Shown here piece after piece: positions 17,751 through 25,438 of a DNA stretch of 64,000 nt. Below the pieces are notes generated by a model. That model made no database searches, had not been told where the DNA came from, and saw only the letters and a program-made list of their open reading frames with translations. The position numbers and the translations under genes were made by a program. The stretch lies in the NCBI GenBank assembly GCA_003611875.1, contig RAYY01000017.1, positions 31,011 through 95,010 on the forward strand, written 5' to 3'. This DNA comes from a bacterium D16-56. Its GTDB lineage: Bacteria; Bacillota; Clostridia; Lachnospirales; Lachnospiraceae. The first letter of the stretch is position 1. Each line of letters begins with the position of its first letter.

Positions 17751-17856
17751 TTTCCTCTTTCTCTGTCATATTGATTGAAACCCCTAAAACCGTCTGCATT
17801 AACTCCAATTTGCAAGTAGCGGTAAAAATCTGGTCTAAAATATCATTTTTGCTCAT
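17680..17856 (-). CDS. 58-residue unrecognised protein
   Basis: ATG 17856 overlaps the preceding stop (ATGA). The product starts MSKNDILDQIFTATCKLEL and ends QYCPEWDMSCP. The final residues may be out of frame relative to the ancestral gene, since a different frame here continues with a more protein-like sequence. Function unknown. Confidence 0.4.
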   Translation of the reverse strand: MSKNDILDQIFTATCKLELMQTVLGVSINMTEKEEIVYNRDIISDFLQYCPEWDMSCP

Positions 17857-18020
17857 GCTTCATCACGCCCCCTTATCTCTTGCAGGGCGTTATCTAAAGC
17901 ACTTTTTAACTGGCTCAACTCCTCTTTGTTGTCTACTTCATTTATCAGCTTTTTCATGCTATCCTTATATTCTGCTTTTACTTTTTGCTCCTGCTCTTTC
18001 CTGCTCTGCTTTCCTGCCAT
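17853..18020 (-). CDS. 55-residue charged coiled-coil-like protein
   Basis: ATG 18020 follows GTGGAGGA. The product starts MAGKQSRKEQEQKVKAEY and continues with a Lys/Glu-rich helix to EIRGRDEA; the stop overlaps the next ATG. Function unknown; it is part of the minus-strand chain between the regulator genes and the integrase. Confidence 0.5.
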   Translation of the reverse strand: MAGKQSRKEQEQKVKAEYKDSMKKLINEVDNKEELSQLKSALDNALQEIRGRDEA

Positions 18021-18039
18021 TCCTCCACAAAAGCCGCTG

Positions 18040-18174
18040 TTACATCATACTGGCTAATTGTATGCAGTGTGCATTGTATAAATCAGTGGCAATAAAGGTA
18101 TAAAAGAAATTGATTATATCATCCCTGCCGATTGCCGTTATGAGGTCAATAAGTTTCTGTTTATTTTCCGTCAC
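18040..18174 (-). CDS. 44-residue unrecognised protein, GTG start
   Basis: The GTG at 18174 follows GGCAGGGCGGC and overlaps the end of the 87-codon gene upstream. The product starts MTENKQKLIDLITAIGRDD and continues INFFYTFIATDLY. It is helical by appearance. Function unknown. Confidence 0.45.
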   Translation of the reverse strand: MTENKQKLIDLITAIGRDDIINFFYTFIATDLYNAHCIQLASMM

Positions 18175-18424
18175 TATGCCGCCCTGCCTTTCCTGCTTCA
18201 TATCCCATGCAAAAGGCGGCTTGTATCGCTGTAGATACCCCAAAATCTGCATATTTCGCTACATCAACAAGACTGAAAAATTTCTCACTTCCCAAAAATT
18301 TCAAAATATCTTCCTTTTCAAGAAAATCTTCACGGAGATTGTCGGCCAGTGATTGAACCTCTGCAACGTCTACATGATTTCTCTTTGCTTTCAGCTTTTT
18401 CTTTATTTTTTTGACAAAGTACAT
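18161..18424 (-). CDS. 87-residue unrecognised protein
   Basis: Encodes a lysine-rich start (MYFVKKIKKKLKAKRNHVD), then AEVQSLADNLREDFLEKEDI, and a C-terminal half with FSLVDVAKYADFGVSTAIQ ending near GYEAGKAG. Only a weak purine run (AAGAAAAG) precedes the start, so a shorter version is possible. It lies four bases after the 41-codon frame upstream. Function unknown. Confidence 0.5.
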   Translation of the reverse strand: MYFVKKIKKKLKAKRNHVDVAEVQSLADNLREDFLEKEDILKFLGSEKFFSLVDVAKYADFGVSTAIQAAFCMGYEAGKAGRHSDGK

Positions 18425-18427
18425 AAA

Positions 18428-18553
18428 TTACCATTCTTTTCTTGCACCGGATATGGTATGCTTCTCTATATCCGGCTTTGCTATGTGTCCGGGTTGCTTG
18501 CCCTTGTCAGAGTTGCCGCTCTGTGAGGGCATTTTATTTTCTCTGGTCTGCAT
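18428..18553 (-). CDS. 41-residue unrecognised protein
   Basis: ATG 18553 is preceded by GAAAGGAAGTGT. The product is hydrophilic, starts MQTRENKMPSQSGNSDKGKQ and ends TISGARKEW. The good ribosome site is the main support. Function unknown. Confidence 0.45.
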   Translation of the reverse strand: MQTRENKMPSQSGNSDKGKQPGHIAKPDIEKHTISGARKEW

Positions 18554-18684
18554 ACACTTCCTTTCTATGGCTCACCTTATATGGCGGATGGCATTGTTTA
18601 CGGTTCGTGCGGCTGTCAGATAGCCAGATAAGAGAATAGATGCTATCCCATGAGAAAGTGGGATGAAAAGCAATTTTCAAATTT

Positions 18685-18894
18685 CTAATCTTCAATAATT
18701 ACAATTTCTTTTGCAGATAAATCCAATGCCTCACAGATAGCAGGAACAACTTTTACTTTTCCTATCCTGTTGCCATTCAGCGTATTAGATACCGCCTGTT
18801 GACTAACGCCACCTTGCTTGTCTATCTCTGTAGCCGTCAAGCCCTTTTCAGCCATTGCAAGGTAGATTTTCTTTGTATCTAACCTCATTTTCAT
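18685..18894 (-). CDS. Cro/CI-type HTH regulator
   Basis: A 69-residue single-domain helix-turn-helix protein. GGAGG seven bases before ATG 18894 sets the start; the open frame extends to 18927 without a site. The HTH is evident: GLTATEIDKQGGVSQQAVSN, then NGNRIGKVKVVPAICEAL. It is divergent from the larger repressor at 19046 with 151 bases between the two starts, the classical arrangement of a cI/cro-like switch in phages and phage satellites. It probably controls the minus-strand chain toward the integrase. Confidence 0.8.
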   Translation of the reverse strand: MKMRLDTKKIYLAMAEKGLTATEIDKQGGVSQQAVSNTLNGNRIGKVKVVPAICEALDLSAKEIVIIED

Positions 18895-18921
18895 AGCATT
18901 ACCTCCAATTCCAGTGTTTAC

Positions 18922-18995
18922 AATCAAATAATTGATTTGCTTATATTATACCAATCTTTTGATTGATATCGATACTAAAATTTAATCTTTTGATT
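18922..18995. promoter_or_regulatory. Repeated operator-like sites between divergent regulators
   Basis: AATCTTTTGATT occurs twice in direct orientation (18953-18964 and 18984-18995), 31 bases apart, about three helical turns. A near-palindrome AATCAAATAATTGATT sits at 18922-18937, and a further CTTTTTGATATA lies at about 19009-19020. The repeated TTTTGATT core in a 151-base divergent promoter region suggests binding sites for one or both HTH proteins. Confidence 0.5.
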
Positions 18996-19045
18996 TATTT
19001 TTTCAAAACTTTTTGATATACTTATATCCGTGGAGGTAAAGAAGA

Positions 19046-19492
19046 GTGAATATAGGTGATAATATGCGTAATATACGTAAGCAAAAAAGCATGACATTAC
19101 AGCAATTAGCAGATATTTTAGGATGTTCTCAACAGAATATTTCTCAATATGAAAGCGGAAAAAGAACACCCAAATTAAAAACCATCCAGAAAATAGCTGA
19201 TGCATTAAATGTAAATGTAAATGATTTATTAGAAAATCCGCTTGACGATTCACCAATTTACAAGGCGTATAAAAATACAAATTCTCTTGATTTACCACTT
19301 GCAAAAAATTTTATAAATGAGAAGATCGTATCACAAATAGGTGATTGGGAACAAATAGACATTGAATTATTAAAAAAATTCAAACAATTAAATGAAACAG
19401 GAAAAGCAATAGCCATTGAACGAATAGAAGAACTTACTGAAATCCCACGTTACACCCAAAAAGAAAGCAATGTGCCAGATAAAGAAGATTGA
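19046..19492 (+). CDS. Phage-type repressor with N-terminal HTH
   Basis: 148 residues from a GTG at 19046 with GGAGG nine bases upstream; the next in-frame ATG is at 19064. The N-terminal XRE domain (about 8-62) contains MTLQQLADILGCSQQNISQY, then GKRTPKLKTIQKIADAL. The C-terminal half (LLKKFKQLNETGKAIAIERI) is helical and charged, without a LexA-type peptidase motif. Such size and layout fit the master repressor (Stl/CI role) of a temperate element. It is the only plus-strand gene in the element core apart from the cargo region. Confidence 0.8.
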   Translation: MNIGDNMRNIRKQKSMTLQQLADILGCSQQNISQYESGKRTPKLKTIQKIADALNVNVNDLLENPLDDSPIYKAYKNTNSLDLPLAKNFINEKIVSQIGDWEQIDIELLKKFKQLNETGKAIAIERIEELTEIPRYTQKESNVPDKED

Positions 19493-19543
19493 GGAAACAA
19501 AAAACTTCTTGCTTCCTGCCCCCAGATGTGCTATATTAGACAT

Positions 19544-19658
19544 AAGAAAAGGGAAAAGCCATAGAAGCGGCTCTACCCCCGAATGAATGATTTTCTACCT
19601 ATTCTTTTGAAATAGGCAAGCCGTCACTATTGCGAGTAGTGGCGGCTATTTCTTTTTT
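19544..19658 (+). ncRNA. Antisense antitoxin RNA of a type I toxin-antitoxin pair
   Basis: A promoter TTGCTT (19509-19514), 17-base spacer, TATATT (19532-19537) predicts a start near 19544. The RNA would end at a perfect 11-bp hairpin, AGCCGTCACTA/TAGTGGCGGCT (19619-19647), followed by ATTTCTTTTTT. It is transcribed against the toxin gene and overlaps its 3' end, with the toxin stop codon inside the terminator stem. This matches the layout of RatA/TxpA-like systems. Inferred from sequence only. Confidence 0.6.
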
Positions 19659-19738
19659 CCCTTGAAGATTGTATAGCATAATCCCACAAGGGCAACAATG
19701 AATATTCCAGTCTGAATCAGATCGGAGTATGTAACCAT
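19646..19738 (-). CDS. Holin-like type I toxin peptide
   Basis: A 30-residue peptide: short polar N-terminus MVTYSDLIQT, a single hydrophobic span GIFIVALVGLCYTIF, and a basic tail KGKKK. Size, single membrane helix and lysine tail match the putative holin-like toxin (TxpA/BsrG/Fst-type) peptides. AAGGAGGGTGATGCA precedes the ATG and is a very strong site, typical of these toxins, whose translation is held down by antisense RNA. The overlapping convergent RNA at 19544-19658 supports the reading. It probably stabilises the element in the host. Confidence 0.7.
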   Translation of the reverse strand: MVTYSDLIQTGIFIVALVGLCYTIFKGKKK

Positions 19739-19874
19739 TGCATCACCCTCCTTTCTTTCGTCTGGAGGGCTACTTGAACCCTCCGAAAAATAAGAGGGAT
19801 AAAGCCGCCTTTGGCTCTATGGTTTTCCCATATCGACAATATAACACATTTTCCCCTATCGGGCAATATGCTTT

Positions 19875-20833
19875 TCACTTTTCCGGCTTGTGTGAATTTC
19901 GTTCAAGCCTTTTTCTGTGCATTTCCTCAATCTCCGCTAAATGCCGCTTATAGCGTTCCTCTGCTTCTATCCGCTTTTCTGCTAAATGCTCCACGATAGA
20001 AGTAAAATTACGCTCTTTGTAGTTATTCAAGCCGCTTTCCGGTTTCAAGCCATTATTAACCCTGTCAATAGATGCTCTTAACTTTTCTTTTATTTTTTCT
20101 GTGTCCTGTACGGTCTTAATGCCGTTCATCATGGTTACTGCCCGTGCGTAGCGGTCAGCCTTTCCGCCTTTCCATTCCGCCATCACATCAGAAATTCCGG
20201 CAACCTCATAGGCTTCACTTCTTATGTCTTTATCTTTGGCAAGCCGGTAAAGCAACATATTTTTTGTATCTTCTTTTTTCAGATTCCGCAAGCTGTTGGA
20301 GATTGCACACGCCTTTGACATCTGCCCCGACATTGCCCGGATTTTATAATATGCTCTTTCGGCGGCGTCCGCTTCTGATAAGCCCTTAACCCTGTTAGTG
20401 TAAATATTCACCACATTGTTTAATACATCATCATTCAAATACAGAAACCTTGCTTCCGATGCTTCCCTTGTTTGTCCTGTCAGGCTGAAATGCTCTAACA
20501 GTAAATCCAGTTGTCCGCTAAGTTGGTCAAGTACATTCAGCTTCACATCTAAGGAAGAATCAAGCGGTAAATCAGTAACCGGGATTCCGTTTTCTTCTGC
20601 CAGTGCCGCAACTGCACGTTGCACCCAGTAATTTCCCTCGCCTTAATAATTGCCATATCACAGGCAAGCCGGATCTCCTGCTTTTTGGCGGTATATGTGG
20701 GAGAACCGGCTTTATAATCTCTGTCCAGTATCTCAAGTTCATTTTTCTCCCTTTCCGTTATGTCAATGTATTCTGCCTGATAGCGGCTCCGCACATCTCG
20801 CAGTAAATTTGTTAAATCGTAAATGTATGTCAT
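19875..20833 (-). pseudogene. Unrecognised element protein, frameshifted by a 4-bp slip
   Basis: The ATG at 20833 (AAAGAAAGG upstream) starts MTYIYDLTNLLRDVRSRYQ and reads to IIKAREITG near 20640. The continuation lies in another frame (EGNYWVQRAVAALAEENG) and runs to 19875 with a long helical, charged C-terminus. Restoring one AGGG copy at the site GCGAGGGAAAT would rejoin the frames, so a 4-bp slippage deletion is the simplest cause. The intact protein would be about 318 residues. I see no catalytic motif and do not recognise it. Confidence 0.55.
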
Positions 20834-20962
20834 AATAAATTACCTTTCTTTAATAGCCTTTTTTATTTTTTTTAATTTTGAAAAACCTTTTTTCTTTAAA
20901 AATTTGTTCTTGTAGCTCAATGAAGAACATACGTTCGCACCATAAAACCCCTGCTCTATGCT

Positions 20963-21500
20963 TTATTTCAGCATTTCCCTAGCGTAATACTGGAATGTTG
21001 CCATGATGTAATATCCGCTGTACTGTTTATCTATGAATTGTACATTGCAGTTAAAACGTGCTTCCCATGCTTTCAATGAAGCCATGAACGCAACCGGGGC
21101 AAACTGTGTATTGTATCTATGCCCGATAATGGAAGAATAGCCGCCCATATCCTCAACCATTAAATATAGTTTCGCCCTATCGTTCCCGGCTCTTAGAAAT
21201 TCCCTCTCGAACCTCTCTCTTTCCTGTGCCAGATTGCCGGACAATTCTTCAAGGCCTGCTTTCCTCTCTATGTCCAATATCCCTATGGAAATATATATCT
21301 TCTCCTGCTACCTCTGCCGGGATATAAAAGGAATAATCCCCATAGCTTAATGCGGTAGGCTCATAGGCTATATTGTTCTTATCAAGGTAATCTGTTATAT
21401 GGCGGTTCTGCTTCTCTCTGGTATCTACCAGTACAACAATACTGCCCGTCAGCTTCTTAATATCCTTGTCCGCATATTTATATTGCTTGATATATAACAT
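20963..21500 (-). pseudogene. ERCC4-domain nuclease, frameshifted
   Basis: The N-terminal part contains VVLVDTREKQNRHI followed by ALSYGDYSFYIP. The C-terminal part, in a second frame, contains DIERKAGLEELSGNL and ERFEREFLRA. Together these are the VDTREK and ERK...EEL motifs of XPF/ERCC4-type nucleases found in phages and plasmids. The break is a single-base change near 21265-21278. The joined protein would be about 175 residues. It would cut branched or recombining DNA, a plausible replication accessory of the element. The start context near 21500 is poor. Confidence 0.65.
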
Positions 21501-21801
21501 CCTCTTTCTATGCCCTCTAATCGCTCCATATTTCCTTATCTAAACGCACACATTATTCAATTTTCAAGGTACAAATCTATGACAAACAATCTTTTAAATA
21601 GTTTAGGACTTGATATCCGACCATGCAAAACATAAGAAAATCTGCCATACTCTTTATCCGAATACTCAACAAAAATGATATGTATTTAGCATAAGTTAGT
21701 GCTAATAACAATCATATTTTCTTGATTTCAAAGCATTTAAAACATCCTAATATATACTCTGACATATTCTTTGACATAAAATCATGCACTAATTGTCATT
21801 T
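21501..21801. other. AT-rich intergenic stretch of the element
   Basis: About 300 bases with no supported gene. It contains TGACATAT (21760-21767) and TGACATAA (21772-21779), close to the octamers found at both ends of the element, and several short direct repeats. It could hold a replication origin or an extra integrase/excisionase site, but nothing decisive is visible. A 26-codon frame starting near 21530 is not convincing. Confidence 0.3.
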
Positions 21802-22440
21802 TTAATCTGTCGCTGTGTCAGGCTCTGTGTGCGCTAAATAGGAAAGTGCATCACTGTTGTTGTCCATATCCCCCAACTTTGGAAGCTGTACGGCGTCCTT
21901 TTCTACATCCTCTTTAGGTTCTCCCAATCGTGGCAACTCTGCCGCTGTCAATACTCTTTGCTGTTTGTCGCTTATAGCTTCAATCTTAAATTCGCTTGTG
22001 TTCACATAGCTGTGATTGTTCGTCAAATCAAACATTGCTACTACTGGCGGTATCTGTTGATGAAAAGCCAACTCTTTTTTACAAGCGGCTATTGCGTTTT
22101 TCGTCTGCTTTATAAAGTCCTGCCAACTGCCGCCCCTCCGCTTCTCATAGGTCAGCAACGTATTTCTGGTTATCTCCAGAAAAGTACATAACGCTTCAAC
22201 GTCAGGCACTAACTTTTTGTCAATGTCCGGGTTTGCGTTCGTGTCTTTGACATACTGGAAATAGTCAATCGTTGTGCACTTAAATTCTTCTAACCCCTGT
22301 TCCGTTTCCGGGTACGCTGGCGGTCTTCCCATTTTTAGGCTCTCAATAGTCATGTTCAATACCGCTTCAAGCGTGTTATCCGTTCCTATCGGCTCCGGCG
22401 TGAAACGCTTGTATTCTTTCGGCTGCAGCTGATTTTTCAT
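21802..22440 (-). CDS. Small-terminase-like DNA-packaging protein
   Basis: 212 residues. The N-terminal half has MGRPPAYPETEQGLEEF and a helix-turn-helix-like stretch (VPDVEALCTFLEITRNTLL, then YEKRRGGSWQDFI). It is followed by an oligomerisation-type helix and the segment MFDLTNNHSYVNTSEFKIE. This order (GRP start, HTH with LCxFL, then xFxLxNNxxY) is what I know from gp1-type phage small terminase subunits of Firmicutes. The C-terminal 50 residues carry a repeated LPRLG/LPKLG motif. No large terminase is present, as in phage satellites that redirect helper packaging. The call is by recollection of family pattern. Confidence 0.5.
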   Translation of the reverse strand: MKNQLQPKEYKRFTPEPIGTDNTLEAVLNMTIESLKMGRPPAYPETEQGLEEFKCTTIDYFQYVKDTNANPDIDKKLVPDVEALCTFLEITRNTLLTYEKRRGGSWQDFIKQTKNAIAACKKELAFHQQIPPVVAMFDLTNNHSYVNTSEFKIEAISDKQQRVLTAAELPRLGEPKEDVEKDAVQLPKLGDMDNNSDALSYLAHTEPDTATD

Positions 22441-22641
22441 GCTTAAAACCTCGCTTTCTTAAAAATTGATTATTTTATGCCTTTTTCGTGCGAAGAAAGT
22501 ATGTATGTGGCTTAGCCATTACATCATTCTCACTACACTTTTCCACTTCCACGGGGGGGTAACTATCACAAAACAAACTGTGGAAGCTTTAAAGAAATTA
22601 TTTTTTTATACAACCCATTGAAAATACACAACACGCACAAA

Positions 22642-22848
22642 CTATGTTTTTTCCTCTTTGCTGATTCGCTCAAACTCCGTCAGTTCTGCAAGTATCAAAT
22701 CTTTTGCAAATCGTGAATTATCATACTTTTTGTACAGCTTGTCCGCATCTGCAATCACTGCTTCCCAAAATTCATCCTCATTGCAAATTCTATCAATATA
22801 CTGCTTATGAAACTGCCAAATTTCACGATATACTTCGAAATAGTCCAT
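22642..22848 (-). CDS. 68-residue unrecognised protein
   Basis: The ATG at 22848 starts MDYFEVYREIWQFHKQYIDR and continues with an acidic helical protein ending FERISKEEKT. It lies 15 bases after the end of the D5-like helicase gene and is probably co-transcribed with it. The roughly 200 bases downstream to 22441 hold no further gene; a CGGGGGGG run at about 22553-22560 is the only oddity. Function unknown. Confidence 0.55.
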   Translation of the reverse strand: MDYFEVYREIWQFHKQYIDRICNEDEFWEAVIADADKLYKKYDNSRFAKDLILAELTEFERISKEEKT

Positions 22849-22863
22849 ATACTGTACCTCTCG

Positions 22864-24316
22864 TTAATCAAATGGCAACGGCTCCGATTCATCAATTTCA
22901 ATGAAATCTTCACCTACAAAGTCATATCCCCGAATAATGTTGCGAACCGTTTTACCGTTCACTGTTCCAGATGCCTTGTAAATGTTCTTTGACTTCACAT
23001 CATCAATAAAATTCCGCTTATTTTCTGTATGAAAACCGTTGTCATTGCACCATTCCTCATACTTTTCATATAAATCCATAATAGCAATATTGCACCCTTT
23101 TTTCTCCACAAGGCAGTCATTGATAAAGTTTTGCATTTTATCAGATGAATTAGCGTATTCCACTGTAGCCGCCCGGATGTTCTCCGGCTCATCCAACCCC
23201 CTCTTTACAAAAAAGTAACCATCCGGAAATACACCAGTTTAAGATTCCACTTAATGCATTACCTGTAGATAATTTATTCTTTAGCGTTTTATCCTGTTCA
23301 CTCTCTGCAAAATGTCGGTCAAACGAAATAACCTGTACCCGATCTGACTTAAAAATAGTGGTATCACTGACAACAGGAAGATAATTTGTGTTGCAAATCA
23401 GTTTAAAGCAAGGCGTAAACTGGAACTCTGATTGATGTAAAAATCTTGCCGATATGGCATCTCGTCCAGTCATACTCTTTAGCAATGCAACATCCAGTGC
23501 CATTCTTTTTTGTGGTTCTGATGCGACTGCAAGCCGTTTTCCTGCCAGTTTTGCAATATCCGGGCTTGCTGTCCGACTGTCTGTATTATTTTTAATTGCC
23601 AATGTTTCCGCTCGGACTGATACGGCATAAGTTCCTAATAAATTAGATATTGTTTCAATCATCGTGCTTTTTCCATTTCTCGTTGTGCCTCCAAATAGAA
23701 ACCACATTTTTTCAATCCTTGTGTCGCCAGTAAGACAAATGTCAAATAGCTTTTGCAGATAACGGACTTTCTCTTGATTGCCCTCCATAACTTCATCAAC
23801 AAATTTTTTCCACCATTCACATGACTTGCCCGGCTCATACCGCACATTCGCAATCTGCGATAATAACAAATCAGGGGCATGCTTGATAAACTCAACTCTG
23901 TCTTGACGCAATACCAAAACGCCATTCAGACAATTTAAAATATACAAGTCAGTATCGCAATCTTCATTCTTAAAAAAATTCAGATCCCTTGCATCCTGGA
24001 TAATTGTATTTCGTTTTCGATGCTCATTCCATGTTGTCGCATATTTCAAATATTTATTATCATCCTCTGATTCCGATACCGCATATTTGATAAGTGCTTT
24101 CGCTAGAATCTTTGTCATATTCCGCACTTTCAAACCGCCTAAATCAATCGCCTAATACTTTCCATTAAATTCATACCATTCACTGGCCGTAGCATTATAT
24201 CTACATGTTTTATTGAAAATATCAGACAATAACCTTGCAGAGCCTATGTCGTCATGCGAATAAGTTCTGATTGCATTTTTCATTTTCAGCCACTCAACAA
24301 TATTTTCCTCTGTCAC
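22864..24316 (-). pseudogene. D5/P4-type primase-helicase, nonsense and frameshift
   Basis: The likely start is GTG 24316, overlapping the stop of the primase gene (GTGA). It reads MTEENIVEWLKMKNAIR to YEFNGKY, then an in-frame TAG (24152-24154) replaces what looks like a Trp codon, and the same frame continues AIDLGGLKVRNM. The SF3 helicase core follows: FGGTTRNGKSTMIE (Walker A), SPDIAKLAGKRLAVASEP (Walker B region), FKLICNTNYLP (sensor). At the C-run 23197-23201 one extra base shifts the frame, and the tail (LDEPENIRAATVEYA) continues to 22864. The intact protein would be about 484 residues. It would be the replicative helicase of the element. Confidence 0.8.
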
Positions 24317-25179
24317 ATTCCACCACCTCCCCGATATATGGTATGGCAATCCGAAATGGCTTTCTTAATCGCCAGATTCATCTTTCTTTCATTCCTGTAA
24401 ATTCCCGAACTTCTGAAAATATTACGCATAATGCCCTCACTGCATCCGCACCAAAAAGCCAGCATATTTGCAAACTTTAAATCTGCGCTGGATTGTGTAC
24501 CGTCGCCGATTCCAAGACATTTCCAATTTCCATTTAATAAGTCCGAAAATACTTGTCCATTTCTGCCATTTTCGGCTTTCTCTATAATTTCACGCTCCGA
24601 CAGCAACATCACACACTGTGGAATCCTCCTTGTATTCTCTGTTTGCTTTTTTCCTCTGTTACAATAGTTGTAAAGTATATCTATTCTCTCTTGTGCTTCT
24701 GATAAATCTATAGGATTGACAGCGTTGCCTGTTAAAGCCGCATACCGTCCTGTGGAATATAATTCAATTTCTTTTGTCTTTACTGCTTTTTTCACTGTTC
24801 CCAAAGCAAAAATATGCAACCCGTTTCCGCTTTGTGATACTTCAATAAATGTATCTTTGAAATTATCAATTATGTTCTCTGCTAATGGCGTTAAAACCCC
24901 GTTATCGTCCCTGCAATGGTCTAAATCAATGAATGTAATATCTTTATCAAGAACGAAGCCCAAACCGCCGTATTGGCCCGATTTAAAGCATTGCAAAGCG
25001 TTTTCATAGGTTGTCCATGTCCTGCCGTTGGTTGTGCTTGCCTTGCCATTGTATAATGCTGAATATGGGATTTTACGCTGTTTTCCTTTATCATCCGTTT
25101 CTAACTTCCACAGTATGAAATTATTACGTTTCTTCATCTGCGGGGGAATATAGAAATCTGCCATTTTATCACCACTCAT
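24313..25179 (-). CDS. Primase-polymerase-like N-terminal replication protein
   Basis: 288 residues. The prim-pol-type fold is suggested by GGLGFVLDKDITFIDLDHCRD (acidic metal site at about 100-107), VSQSGNGLHIFALG and YSTGRYAALTG. This is the pattern of the primase domain that precedes D5-type helicases in phages and plasmids. The C-terminal part (SADLKFANMLAFWCG) matches the linker usually joining the two domains. ATG 25179 overlaps the upstream stop (ATGA); an ATG at 25164 with GTGGTGA is the alternative. The frame is intact and ends GGGM, coupled to the helicase gene, so primase and helicase are split here. Confidence 0.75.
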   Translation of the reverse strand: MSGDKMADFYIPPQMKKRNNFILWKLETDDKGKQRKIPYSALYNGKASTTNGRTWTTYENALQCFKSGQYGGLGFVLDKDITFIDLDHCRDDNGVLTPLAENIIDNFKDTFIEVSQSGNGLHIFALGTVKKAVKTKEIELYSTGRYAALTGNAVNPIDLSEAQERIDILYNYCNRGKKQTENTRRIPQCVMLLSEREIIEKAENGRNGQVFSDLLNGNWKCLGIGDGTQSSADLKFANMLAFWCGCSEGIMRNIFRSSGIYRNERKMNLAIKKAISDCHTIYRGGGGM

Positions 25180-25370
25180 TCAGCATATACCTTTTCGATG
25201 TAGTCAAAAAATATGCTCTTTTTTATTCTGTAGCTTCTTCCTATCTTCCGTACTGCTCCGGCTTCCTCCGCAATCCTCCTAACTGAGATTGCCCCTAAAT
25301 TAGATTCCTGGCAAGCCTGTGTTAAAGTAATTAACGTGCCATCTTGATTACGATTTTTAGCTAAATTCAT
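25176..25370 (-). CDS. Small excisionase-like HTH protein (DUF6462-like)
   Basis: 64 residues with a MerR/excisionase-like helix-turn-helix: LTQACQESNLGAISVRRIAE, then VRKIGRSYRIKKSIFFDYI. GAGGTAAAAT precedes the ATG. Proteins of this pattern are common in Lachnospiraceae mobile elements and are labelled DUF6462 or excisionase-like. It is the first gene of the minus-strand replication operon and overlaps the primase start. The position suggests a role as excisionase or replication regulator. Confidence 0.6.
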   Translation of the reverse strand: MNLAKNRNQDGTLITLTQACQESNLGAISVRRIAEEAGAVRKIGRSYRIKKSIFFDYIEKVYAE

Positions 25371-25384
25371 ATTTTACCTCCTTT

Positions 25385-25420
25385 GAGAACTATTTATTTT
25401 TTATATTTTATATAGTTCTC
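25385..25420. promoter_or_regulatory. Inverted repeat in the divergent promoter region
   Basis: GAGAACTAT (25385-25393) and ATAGTTCTC (25412-25420) form a perfect 9-bp inverted repeat around an 18-base AT-only spacer. It sits between the starts at 25370 (minus) and 25439 (plus). It is a candidate operator for one of the HTH proteins of the element. Confidence 0.45.
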
Positions 25421-25438
25421 TTTGAGAGGAGGAAACAG

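Noticed and set aside
21680..21705. AGTTAGTGCTAATAAC resembling a CIRCE half or a third attachment core
   Set aside because: Only the TTAG/GTGCTAA fragments match; there is no second arm at the CIRCE spacing and only about 8 bases agree with the core.
22540..22565. CGGGGGGG run as a possible structured site
   Set aside because: A single G-run without partner tracts cannot form a quadruplex on its own, and nothing else supports a function.
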